Assembly (NCBI GenBank): GCA_015852425.1
Contig: JAAAIG010001080.1
Span: forward strand, 1-10,971
Origin: Gryganskiella cystojenkinii
Lineage: Eukaryota; Mortierellomycota; Mortierellomycetes; Mortierellales; Mortierellaceae
Length of the DNA stretch: 10,971 nucleotides
Reading direction: 5' to 3'
Of this stretch, positions 1-7,102 are shown one piece after another. The position numbers and the translations under genes were made by a program. The stretch's first letter is position 1. Each line of letters opens with the position of its first letter. Under the pieces are notes generated by a model. That model had not been told where the DNA came from, ran no database searches, and saw only the letters and a program-made list of their open reading frames with translations.

Positions 1-618
1 CAAGCTGATCCGCACGGTGGCGAGACCTTTGAGGATTCACCCGTAGGAGCCGGTCCCCTGGCCGCCCGTCTCCAATCGGAACAAACGGCACTCAGCTATG
101 TTCCGAAGGGAGTTCATGTGAATGCGATCAGACTGCGTCATGTGTATGGTCGATCGAACAACACTGGATTTGTCGCTCAATTGATCAAAAAGGCCATCGA
201 GAGTGATCAGTCCTTCTACTCTGGTAACGGCGAAAACTGCCTTTCCGATGTGTATGTCGATGATGCCGCGGACCTGTATCTGTTGGTCGCTCAAAAGGCT
301 GCTTCGGGTGAGGTTTATAACGGAAGTGGACACACGAGCACCAATTATCAACAGCTCGCTACCGCGATTGGTGACTTGGTTCATGTGCCTGTCCAGTCTG
401 TCTCTTTTGAGGAAGCCGTGGCGCGATGGGGGCCCTTTCTTGCAAGCGTTCTCAACATGGCGAACCGGGCATCGAATCGCAAGGCTATAGAAAGTTTGGG
501 ATGGCGACCTCATGGGCCAGACCTGTTGACTGAAGTCAAGACCGGATCATTTGTCACTGTCGCCGAGGCGTTCAAGAAGAATAAGGAGGTAACCTCGTGG
601 GTCAGACCTGTTGACTGA
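1..618 (+). CDS. NAD-dependent epimerase/dehydratase-like protein, atypical SDR (SDR_a5-like), 3' part only
   Basis: The frame is open from the first base, so the gene starts off the left edge; a GTG at 118 is internal, not a start. About 205 residues are visible, ending at TGA 616-618. Family members bind NAD(P) through an N-terminal Rossmann fold (missing here) and oxidise, reduce or epimerise small molecules, probably in the cytosol; the substrate is unknown. The visible part matches the C-terminal half of SDR_a5 proteins: a segment like SEQTALSYVPKGVHVNAIRL, then HVYGRSNNTGF, DVYVDDAADLYLL (the usual 'V-H-x-x-D-x-A-x-L' region), a GEVYNGSG strand, and the family-typical ending GWRPHGPDLL. 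No intron is needed. The last 8 residues (TSWVRPVD) are not family sequence; they come from an out-of-frame tandem duplication of the gene end. The family call rests on recalled pattern similarity; subfamily and substrate are uncertain. Confidence 0.85.
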   Translation, partial: QADPHGGETFEDSPVGAGPLAARLQSEQTALSYVPKGVHVNAIRLRHVYGRSNNTGFVAQLIKKAIESDQSFYSGNGENCLSDVYVDDAADLYLLVAQKAASGEVYNGSGHTSTNYQQLATAIGDLVHVPVQSVSFEEAVARWGPFLASVLNMANRASNRKAIESLGWRPHGPDLLTEVKTGSFVTVAEAFKKNKEVTSWVRPVD

Positions 619-676
619 AGTCAAGACCAGATCGTTTGTCGCTGTCGCCGAGGCGTTCAAGAATAATAAGGAAGTG
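507..676 (+). repeat. Tandem 85-bp duplication of the SDR gene 3' end
   Basis: Bases 507-591 and 592-676 are head-to-tail copies with an exact 85-base offset. I count 8 mismatches, 7 of them transitions. Because 85 is not a multiple of 3, reading through copy 1 enters copy 2 in another frame and stops at TGA 616-618. In its ancestral frame copy 2 is still open from 593 and ends KNNKEV then TAG at 677-679, which is probably the original C-terminus. Five of the eight differences would change the amino acid in that frame, consistent with one copy no longer being constrained. Confidence 0.9.
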
Positions 677-685
677 TAGTTGAAT

Positions 686-691
686 AATAAA
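686..691 (+). promoter_or_regulatory. Candidate polyadenylation signal of the SDR gene (AATAAA)
   Basis: A canonical AATAAA, overlapping an AATAAT, lies 68 nt after the TGA at 616-618 and only 7 nt after the ancestral TAG at 677-679. Position and strand fit the 3' end of the SDR transcript. Short AT-rich signals occur often by chance, so this is a positional assignment. Confidence 0.5.
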
Positions 692-1182
692 ACACACGAG
701 CTCTGGAGAGTGACAGTAATCCCTTCCTTTCGAGTCGTTACAGACTAGACAATTGTTCAGGGAAATCCTAGGAGACGATAACCCCCAAGTTTAAAATCGA
801 GTCAGAGCCAGTACATTATCGAATGGGACCATACCAACTCTTTGACTTCCAAACAAACCCCGAATGCCTATTGATCTCTCGTTTGTCCTCACACAACAAG
901 AACAACAATTCGTGCAAAGGAACAGATATCTCTCGAAATGGCAATAATGGACGCAGGGTGATAGGTAACTCTGATTTGTTTATCTAACCTAGCTCTGCGG
1001 TTCATTTCATAAACATGGTAATCATATTCTTCGTCTCAACGGTGATTCGTACGCGTAGCATATGTGTTCTCTTCGTACCGTTAACCATCCTTAATGTTAT
1101 GAGAGAGTGCAGGGAAGGTGGGAAGAACAACTAGGTCTGAGAAAAACGTTTGGTGGGTTTAGTGCGTTGATATTGTCAGCTG
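692..1182. other. Intergenic region between two convergent genes
   Basis: I see no ORF with protein-like composition, no RNA gene and no notable repeat here. It is ordinary mixed sequence with stops in all frames and would hold the 3' UTRs of the SDR gene (+) and of the candidate small gene on the minus strand. Confidence 0.6.
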
Positions 1183-1500
1183 CTATTGATGATCTGCCTC
1201 TGGCGCGTTCTGTGCGTTTACGTTCTGTTCATTGTTTTGACCAAGGGCATCATAGGCAAGGCCATTGTTGTTCAATAGAACTTGAGCTTGAGGCTGGACT
1301 TGACCCTGACCTTGAGCGTGAACGTGAGCTTGGACTGGAGCGCCGACTTGGTCCTGAGCTTGCAGAGGACCTCCAAGTACTAAAGGAATGGGGGCAAGTC
1401 CGTTGTCCGCGATAGTATCTGGTGCGAGGTACAACTGAAACTCGGGGGCCAATGCGACAATCGCTGGTTCGGGGCGATGACAAGCCTGCTGATGGTGCAT
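1183..1500 (-). CDS. Possible small Gln/Ala/Asn-rich hypothetical protein (105 aa)
   Basis: I do not recognise this protein. The ATG at 1498-1500 sits in a good context (ACAAAATGC, A at -3) and the frame ends at TAG 1183-1185. The frame extends further upstream, but there it translates to low-complexity Phe/Ser/Leu residues typical of a pyrimidine-rich leader, so I prefer the inner ATG. Residues 11-45 are Pro/Ala/Leu-rich. Residues 47-74 alternate Gln or His with small residues, for example QAHVHAQGQGQVQ. Residues 77-105 are Asn/Gln-rich with an acidic end (EADHQ). No signal peptide, membrane segment or known domain is visible. The opposite strand is also open (1107-1415), but its product is only a Leu/Glu repeat, and the minus frame has the more gene-like codons. 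It could be a chance ORF or one exon of a longer gene. Confidence 0.4.
   Translation of the reverse strand: MHHQQACHRPEPAIVALAPEFQLYLAPDTIADNGLAPIPLVLGGPLQAQDQVGAPVQAHVHAQGQGQVQPQAQVLLNNNGLAYDALGQNNEQNVNAQNAPEADHQ
1278..1361 (-). repeat. Degenerate hexanucleotide array (14 units)
   Basis: On the plus strand the units follow GAGCTT-like variants in strict 6-bp register: GAACTT, GAGCTT, GAGGCT, GGACTT, GACCCT, GACCTT, GAGCGT, GAACGT, GAGCTT, GGACTG and so on to 1361. On the minus strand this encodes the alternating Gln/small-residue dipeptides of the candidate protein at 1183-1500 (residues 47-74). Confidence 0.7.
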
Positions 1501-1854
1501 TTTGTAATGAGAGTGAATGAACGGAAGTGTGAACGGTGAGTGATTTTGACAGGAAAGAAAAAGAGTACAAAAAGTTCGAGAAAGCTGCATTGATGAAGTG
1601 TTGGGGGATCTTGCTCGATCTTTTTATGCGACGGACAAGAAAAGACGACTGTCCCCTTGAAAAGCAACAAATGAACAAAACGCGTGAAAAAGGAGCTGCC
1701 ATAGAATGGATGTTAGAGTGCGAGAGGAAAATCGAGCATTGCAAAATAAACCACAAAAAATTCCTGCGGGTTCAGTGCAGGACAAAAGAGCGGTGATGTT
1801 AAACTCTGGCTCGCATTTTGATGCATGGCGAAGTTGGACCCTCGATTCCCTGAA

Positions 1855-1894
1855 GGGATCCCTTGTTTTCATTTGGGATCCCTTTTTCATTTAT
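1855..1894 (+). repeat. Two-copy 20-bp tandem repeat with palindromic GGGATCCC
   Basis: GGGATCCCTTGTTTTCATTT at 1855-1874 is followed directly by GGGATCCCTTTTTCATTTAT at 1875-1894. The two units start identically and drift by a small shift within the T-rich part. The function is unknown; replication slippage would explain it. Confidence 0.6.
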
Positions 1895-2095
1895 TTTTAA
1901 GTTGGGACCTTTATAATACGCGCTCACTCGTAGCTCTGAAAAACAATCCAGGAAAAACAAAAAAGGGAGCTGTTGCCCATGGTGTACGTTTGCGTGCGCA
2001 AAGTTCTTTTAGATTGCAAGAAAAGAACGACGAAAAGAAAAAAAAGAATACTCATAATACGCCTTTATGCGCTTAGCATTCCTTCGTTTTGTCTA

Positions 2096-2120
2096 TTTTT
2101 TTTTTTTTTTTTTTTTTTTT
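2096..2120 (+). repeat. T25 homopolymer
   Basis: This is an uninterrupted run of 25 T, preceded by TTTTGTCTA and followed by AGAAATAG. Its length is likely to vary between isolates and assemblies. It could be a spacer in a promoter or the (A)n tail of an old minus-strand retrocopy; no coding remnant supports the latter. Confidence 0.85.
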
Positions 2121-2878
2121 AGAAATAGAGGTGTTGCACCTGGAACGCGTAAAGGAGAAAGAGAAGAAAAAGATCTCTTCCCATCGCGAGGTTTTTTTTT
2201 TTGTTTATTTGGCGCTTTTACTACTCCGACGTTTTCATGCCCCGGAACTTCTTATTTACTACGCATCCCGTCTTTGATTTCTTGCCCCTTGATTTCCCTT
2301 TACTACGCCGCTTCTTCGTTTGAACGTGGAAGACGTGTTGTTTTCGAGGAGACACTAACAAGCAAAAGTAGAAGGAGTGTTGTTTATTATGCGATGGAGC
2401 AAGAAGCAAGCACAGGTTCCTTTTGTTCAATGTTTTTGTTTCCTGGTGTTTGAAACGACCATGGGACCTTTCAGAAAGTCCGAGAGCTAGAGGAAAGAAG
2501 AACGGAACCTATTCTTGGTCTCTTGCGAAATTATGCCTGCGACGCCGATGCTCCTTTCCCCTCTCTGTACACTCCGTCCCCTTTGTAACAAAAGCGGAGC
2601 CCTGCACATTATGCGCGTTGCTCCGGCGGCCCTTTTCGAAAAATCATCGATTTTCGCCACCAGACGGCTATTTGTTCGTTCCACGAGAAGATCCAACATG
2701 GCCTTTAAATAAGCATTCTCACGTGCTGACCTGGGAACTCCTGTCTATTTTGAACTCGTCCGTGCACCTTGGCTGTCCCTTTTATTACTCGTGTTGCCTT
2801 TTTCCCCAACCTTTTTAAGCCTCGCCTTTTCAATTTCGGGAAGATAGTCCAAGAGCAATTGCCACGTTATCTGTGTAC

Positions 2879-2892
2879 TTTTTTTTTTTTTT
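2879..2892 (+). repeat. T14 homopolymer
   Basis: An uninterrupted 14-T run is followed by GTCTATTCCGCAG. The last T's plus GTCTATT repeat the sequence just before the T25 tract at 2096. Confidence 0.8.
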
Positions 2893-3000
2893 GTCTATTC
2901 CGCAGAATAAAAGTAAAGAAAAAGCTATCATTGCAGACGCCGAGTCATCAAAAACGACCAGTATGAAGTATGAGGTTGTTTTGATTTTACTGCTTCGGTA

Positions 3001-3006
3001 TTTATT
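3001..3006 (-). promoter_or_regulatory. Candidate polyadenylation signal for the kinase gene (AATAAA on minus)
   Basis: Plus-strand TTTATT reads AATAAA on the minus strand, within CAATAATAAATACC. It lies about 312 nt beyond the kinase stop codon and is the nearest canonical hexamer I find downstream. It implies a 3' UTR of about 300 nt containing U-rich tracts. Confidence 0.35.
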
Positions 3007-3199
3007 ATTGAGATATATGGTCTGCCCAACGAGAGGGGTCAGTTATGCTGTCAGTCTATGGGCTTCTTTCTTTTGGGAGGGGAGACTATTTTAACAAAAG
3101 TGAGATTTTTTTGCCGCGGAAATAGGGAACTTCCCGTGTGATGAATAACAAGATAAAGAGCTATCCAAAGTCAAGTTCACGGAAACAGAGAAACGAAAT

Positions 3200-3259
3200 A
3201 AAAAAAAAAAATTGAAAAAAAAAAAAAGGTGTGGTGGGGAAAAAAAAAAAAAAAAAAAA
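3200..3259 (+). repeat. Cluster of three A-tracts (A12, A13, A20) downstream of the kinase
   Basis: A12 at 3200-3211, A13 at 3215-3227 and A20 at 3240-3259 are separated by TTG and GTGTGGTGGGG-type spacers. On the kinase sense strand these are U-tracts beginning 60 nt after the stop codon, so they would lie in its 3' UTR or act in 3' end formation. Plus-strand ORFs through this block are artefacts of the A-runs. Confidence 0.75.
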
Positions 3260-3318
3260 TGCCATCTATAAAAAACAGACTATGGCGGAGGGACAAAAAG
3301 ACAAAAAAGGGCTGGGAG

Positions 3319-5418
3319 TTATACACGATCGCGTTGACCAAAGGAAAACATGCCGTTGCGATGATACAGACTTGGGGAACACGGTCGACTGTTTTGGCGA
3401 CTGTTGGCCCGACTTGAGGCAGCCGTCGAGGTTGAGGAAGAGAACATCAACTCTGAGAGCTTGGCGAACCCGGCTTGAGTGAAATCAAACGACGTGTCCT
3501 CGTCAGTACCCCAGGCCAGGAGCGAAGGAGACCAACATGGACTTGGCGGCGAGGTCAGAGCCGACATTGGGACAGGGAGCGGTGCCGGTGCGTTGATCTT
3601 GCACAGGCTGTTGCTGTTGTTGAGAACTTTGTTGTTTTTGTTATAGTTGCTGTGGTGGTAGAGGTGGTCATAACGTTTGAAAGGTTGGTGGTAAAGTGAG
3701 TTGTTACAGTCATCATCGGGGTCATCAAAATGGGGGTTGCTTGTTGTTGTTGTTGTTGTTGTTGAAGGACGGAAAAAATAACGGTCGTCCTTAACGTTGT
3801 TGTTGCGTGTTGGGTTGGGTTTGTTGAGAGTGCTGGTTGTTGTGATGGTGGTGGTGAGGCAACGGTGATCTTCGACCCCGGGAATAGAGCATTGACTGTC
3901 TTCACTTGTCCTTACGACCGATGCTGTCATTGTCGACACATCTTCCTCTTCTTCCTCCTCATCGTCGTCGTCGTCGTTTTCGTCGTCATCTGACTCGCAC
4001 ACTGTGAGTGAAACATCATTATCAGAAATGGTCGCGACAATGGCGGCGGTGGCGGCGGTAGCGGCATCAGAGGCGACGGCCTCTCCAAACTCCACAGGCA
4101 ACGAAAAATCCATCTCGTCCTCTTCGATCATATCCGACCATGACTTCATCGACTGACCGGACGACGACATGGACCAACTGGAAGAACAAGAACGGCGGCT
4201 GCGGGGTTGGTTACGAGCGCCATAGTCATTCTCCATCCGGAACATCGAGCTCTCTTCCTCCTGTTGCTCATCATCATCCTCAGTCTCCTCTTGCGTATCC
4301 TCTTCGATCGATCGATGGGACAACGAATCCTGACCGGAAGAACGGGACGAGGTCACGGACGAATCATCGACACTCATCTCGGAATCAACACGGTCATCAT
4401 CACAATCAGATCTCGAGTTCGAAAACTTGACATCTTCGCAGACAATCTTGTCGACACGCTGAATCAACTCCAAGGCTTCGAAGCAATCTGCACGGTCACT
4501 GGGATCGACACAGAGAACACGCTGCAAGAAGAACATGGCACTGGCCGACAACTCGGGGAACATCTCCTTGAGGACATCCGGGTTCTGGGCATAGGCCGCA
4601 AACGTCGCGTCCATGTCGACTCGAGACAACTTCCAGGGGTTACGACCGAATCGCAAGTTCAAAAAGATGATCCCCAAGGACCAAACATCAGACTTGGAGG
4701 GTGAGTAAGGACGACGACCGACGGTCGCACGAGGTTGTTGTTCAGGTGCCATGTAAAAAGAACTACCACAACCAAAATCAGTCGAGACGCGTTCCTTGGT
4801 CGCTAAACCGAAATCGGCTAGCTTCAAAGATCCATCCCCGGCAACGAGAATGTTTTCGGGTTTGAGATCACGATGAAAGACCTGACGCGAATGAGAGTGA
4901 GCAAGGGCCGAAATAATCTGGGACATGGCTTCGATAACAGAGCTGTCCGAGTGGACGTTCAAGCTTCGACTGGTGGATTGGACGAAATCGACGCCAGAGT
5001 CGCGACCGGCAGCATGTTGGGACGTGATGGTATCGTAGAGGTCACCGCCGGAACAGTACTCCATGACCAGGAATAGCGAATCCTTGGTCTCGATCACAGA
5101 GGACATGTCGACGATGTTAGGGTGTTGACCTTGACGGACAGAGGACAAGGAAAGATGGAGGTCAATCTCTTGCCGTTGAAGGATCAACTGTGCAGCGTTG
5201 AGACCCTTCTTGGAGAGACATTTAATAGCCTTGTACTCGGGCGACAAAGAAGGAGAGGAAAGAGTCCTGGCTAGGTAGATGCAACCGTAGGTACCGTATC
5301 CTAGGATATCAAGGATCTGATATGAGACACGGTTTGGACTATCGCGGAGAAGATCACCGATCCTCTCGCGTGCACCCGTCACAGAATCGACCGCGGAGAG
5401 TTGATTGTTGTTGTTCAT
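3319..5418 (-). CDS. Ser/Thr protein kinase, fungal Ran1/Pat1-Sks1-Vhs1 type (699 aa)
   Basis: This is a complete intronless kinase gene. The ATG at 5416-5418 has A at -3 (AACCATG); TAA is at 3319-3321. The kinase domain spans about residues 33-323. Visible motifs are the Gly loop GYGTYG (40-45), AIK lysine K66, alpha-C E84, hinge MEYC (119-122), HRDLKPEN (182-189) with catalytic D184, DFG (202-204), activation segment FGCGSSFYMAPE (215-226), DVWSLG (244-249) and the late-lobe arginine R309. GCGS-FYMAPE is typical of fungal Ran1/Pat1, Sks1, Vhs1 and Ksp1 kinases, which link nutrient state to growth, meiosis or glucose response. Yeast relatives have about 460-500 residues. This one is longer through a Ser/Thr-rich insert (about 131-160) and a 370-residue disordered tail holding acidic runs (377-388, 477-493), WSDMIEEDEMDF (427-438), a Thr-rich segment (522-559), Asn/His-rich sequence and three RxxS motifs (670-681). 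Family membership is firm; orthology to one yeast gene is not. Confidence 0.93.
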   Translation of the reverse strand: MNNNNQLSAVDSVTGARERIGDLLRDSPNRVSYQILDILGYGTYGCIYLARTLSSPSLSPEYKAIKCLSKKGLNAAQLILQRQEIDLHLSLSSVRQGQHPNIVDMSSVIETKDSLFLVMEYCSGGDLYDTITSQHAAGRDSGVDFVQSTSRSLNVHSDSSVIEAMSQIISALAHSHSRQVFHRDLKPENILVAGDGSLKLADFGLATKERVSTDFGCGSSFYMAPEQQPRATVGRRPYSPSKSDVWSLGIIFLNLRFGRNPWKLSRVDMDATFAAYAQNPDVLKEMFPELSASAMFFLQRVLCVDPSDRADCFEALELIQRVDKIVCEDVKFSNSRSDCDDDRVDSEMSVDDSSVTSSRSSGQDSLSHRSIEEDTQEETEDDDEQQEEESSMFRMENDYGARNQPRSRRSCSSSWSMSSSGQSMKSWSDMIEEDEMDFSLPVEFGEAVASDAATAATAAIVATISDNDVSLTVCESDDDENDDDDDEEEEEEDVSTMTASVVRTSEDSQCSIPGVEDHRCLTTTITTTSTLNKPNPTRNNNVKDDRYFFRPSTTTTTTTSNPHFDDPDDDCNNSLYHQPFKRYDHLYHHSNYNKNNKVLNNSNSLCKINAPAPLPVPMSALTSPPSPCWSPSLLAWGTDEDTSFDFTQAGFAKLSELMFSSSTSTAASSRANSRQNSRPCSPSLYHRNGMFSFGQRDRV
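3742..3762 (-). repeat. (ACA)7 microsatellite in the kinase tail, encoding Thr7
   Basis: Plus-strand (TTG)7 encodes seven threonines (residues 553-559) on the kinase strand. In an overlapping frame the same run would give poly-Gln, which explains the shadow ORF at 3555-3905. Thr-repeat length probably varies between strains. Confidence 0.8.
3940..3990 (-). repeat. Trinucleotide-rich block encoding an Asp/Glu tract
   Basis: GAC/GAT and GAA/GAG codons in runs encode residues 477-493 of the kinase, almost all Asp or Glu. It lies in the disordered tail, outside the kinase domain. Confidence 0.8.
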
Positions 5419-6088
5419 GGTTCTGGAGGTGGTTGTGGGTACTTAAGTTACGGATGTTGAAAAGGAAAAAAAGGCTCGACCAAGACGAATCAAACGAGTC
5501 GTTCAATCTGGGAGCAAAAAAAGAAAAGAAAAGAAAAAAGGAGGTGTTTGTGCGAGCGTGTGGTGTGGTTGGTAGCGATGTTGACGTTTTTTTTTTATAC
5601 AGGCGAAGAAAAGATCGGATGGACGCCTTTTTGTGGTGGCTGGGATACAGGCGTCGATGTGGTTGAAAGGTTTTGACAGATTGTGTAGAAAAAGAAGGAA
5701 AAAAAATTGAATACTGTCGTTTTTTTTTTGGTGGGCGGTGCGCGAGACTGGGAACAGAAGGGAAAGATATTAAATACAACGTTGGGAACGAAAAAGAAGC
5801 AGAAAATCAAAAATACAACGAAGAAAAAGCAGAAAAACGAAAAAAAGGGTAGTAGGAGGGAGTGAAGGTAGAAAGCGAGTGGATATCCGCTAGAGTTTTC
5901 TAACCGACCAAAGGATGCAATGCTGTGAGAGTGGTTGTTGTCGTGGGGGTGAAGGCAGTTGCAGAGACTAAGGTTGTTTGGCTAGAGTTGGAGGCACGGA
6001 CGGTTCGTTCCTGGATTGATTGAAAGGCGACGAGGCAGGAGCAGGGGTTGCTTGCTGTTTGGGCGAGAGTTGTTGAAAAGGAGTACGG
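5419..6088 (-). promoter_or_regulatory. Kinase upstream region: CT-rich, ATG-free leader or promoter
   Basis: On the kinase sense strand I find no ATG (plus-strand CAT) between the start codon and 6089, a 670-nt stretch. The sequence is strongly pyrimidine-rich on that strand, as in many fungal promoters and 5' UTRs. Absence of upstream ATGs over such a length is what a long scanned leader would show, though the skewed composition (few C and T on the plus strand) also lowers the expected number of CATs. Where transcription starts cannot be seen. Confidence 0.4.
5767..5776 (-). promoter_or_regulatory. TATA-like element upstream of the kinase
   Basis: The minus strand reads TATTTAATAT about 350 nt upstream of the kinase ATG. 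It is a weak TATA match in AT-rich surroundings; if used, the leader would be around 300 nt. Confidence 0.2.
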
Positions 6089-6091
6089 CAT
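5900..6091 (-). CDS. 63-codon upstream ORF or small protein, unassigned
   Basis: The ATG at 6089-6091 (context AAACTATGCC, A at -3) opens a 63-residue frame that ends at TAG 5900-5902, about 480 nt before the kinase ATG on the same strand. The product is hydrophilic and Thr/Ser-rich, beginning MPYSFSTTLAQTAS and ending in a run of five Thr then LTALHPLVG. It matches no family I know and has no clear signal or membrane segment. It is the first ATG met going upstream from the kinase start, so it could be a regulatory uORF if transcription begins further out. It could equally be a chance ORF. Confidence 0.25.
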   Translation of the reverse strand: MPYSFSTTLAQTASNPCSCLVAFQSIQERTVRASNSSQTTLVSATAFTPTTTTTLTALHPLVG

Positions 6092-7102
6092 AGTTTTTTT
6101 TTTACAAGTGGGAAAAACGCTCGTGAAGAGACAAAGAGTGAAGGCGACGACCGAATACTTTTTAGGCGACCATGTTGAATTCCTTGGGGGTTCGTAGAAG
6201 GATTTGTAGGGTTGGGTAATAAAAAAAAAAAGTGAAGAGAACAAGAAACAAAAGGAGGTCGGAAGGATTAAGTGATTCTGGAGCCAGTCCAAAGAGACAG
6301 AGCTTGGAAGGGACTGTCTCTAATGATGGGCAGAGATGGAGTGATTGACAGGGGCAATGATTAATGAGGGAAAGGATGAATGATGGACAATGAATGGAAG
6401 AAAGAAAAAAAAATTGAAAACGTGAAATTATGCCACCTTAAAAAAAGGTTTTGAGGGAGGGGCAGAGGAAAGGGATCCACGTATGTTAGACCGTTCGAAG
6501 GGAGAGACAAAAATATGGGCTCAGCCAGCGAAGTGCGTGTCTTGAGTGAATGGTACAGGTTCAAGTTCGAAAACGACCAAAAGAGCTTGCACAAAAAGAA
6601 AAAAAAAGAGATGTTGAGCTGCTCAAGGCACTATTTGTGTCATGAATAGGAAACAAAGAGCCAAAAGGCGATGAGTGAGTGTTTGTCAGACGGAGAATAT
6701 CTTGGCTGGTCGTCAATCGGGGATAAATTTGGGCGCAAGCAAAAAAACAAAAAAAACGGAAGAGCTCAGAGCTAGTATTTTGCTGGTGATGAGCGGAGCG
6801 GTGCAAGAGCAGGTAACAATGGACACAAGAGCGCGGTTCTGGGTGTCGAGTGATAATAGACAAAGACAGAGACTGGGGGTTGTCAAAGGGGAAAAGATGG
6901 GACTCACCGTTAGAGTTTCACAATGCGTTGAGAGGAAGAGAACCCCAGAGAGGTTGATTCGAACGGGGAGAGTGAGAAACTGTTGTCAATGCAGGATATT
7001 GTGTTTGAGGAGGGTTCAGACTGCAGAAGCGAGTGTTGACAAAAAAAAGAGTGGATGTCGAGGAAGTGGGTTACGGGTGACAACAGATAGACCAGGATGT
7101 CC
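6092..7102. other. Distal upstream region of the kinase, no supported gene
   Basis: The plus strand is purine-rich throughout. Open frames here, including the start of a long plus-strand frame (6675-7280), translate into Lys/Arg/Glu-rich or Phe/Ser-rich low complexity without domains. A GTGAGT splice-donor-like hexamer on the minus strand at 6902-6907 could belong to a 5' UTR intron of the kinase, but this is speculative. I see no RNA gene. Confidence 0.45.

Larger units (their letters stand above)
1501..3000. other. Intergenic region without a supported gene
   Basis: Several short open frames exist on both strands, but their products are dominated by Phe, Lys or Arg runs translated from T- or A-rich DNA, and none has a recognisable domain. 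The plus strand is purine-rich from about 1510 to 1780, consistent with a CT-rich leader or promoter for the minus-strand candidate at 1183-1500. A TATA-like TATTATAAAG is readable on the minus strand near 1910-1920. The region also carries a 20-bp tandem repeat (1855-1894) and T25 and T14 tracts. Confidence 0.5.

Noticed and set aside
589..630. Possible 42-nt intron (GTAACC ... ACCAG) at the end of the SDR gene
   Set aside because: Splicing it would give a short unrelated tail ending in TAA rather than restoring the ancestral C-terminus, and the simpler tandem duplication explains the sequence.
1107..1415. Plus-strand ORF with Leu/Glu repeats over the hexanucleotide array
   Set aside because: It is the antisense reading of the array; the minus strand has better start context and more gene-like codons outside the repeat.
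2067..2453. 128-codon plus-strand ORF beginning in front of T25
   Set aside because: It contains a Phe run from the T25 tract and otherwise random-looking residues; no family resemblance.
3555..3905. 116-codon minus-strand ORF with a poly-Gln run inside the kinase gene
   Set aside because: It is a frame-shifted reading of the Thr-rich microsatellite and neighbouring low-complexity tail; the kinase frame continues without break to its stop.
4207..4704. 165-codon plus-strand ORF antisense to the kinase
   Set aside because: It lies wholly opposite conserved kinase-domain and tail coding sequence, has no domain, and is explained by codon bias of the real gene.
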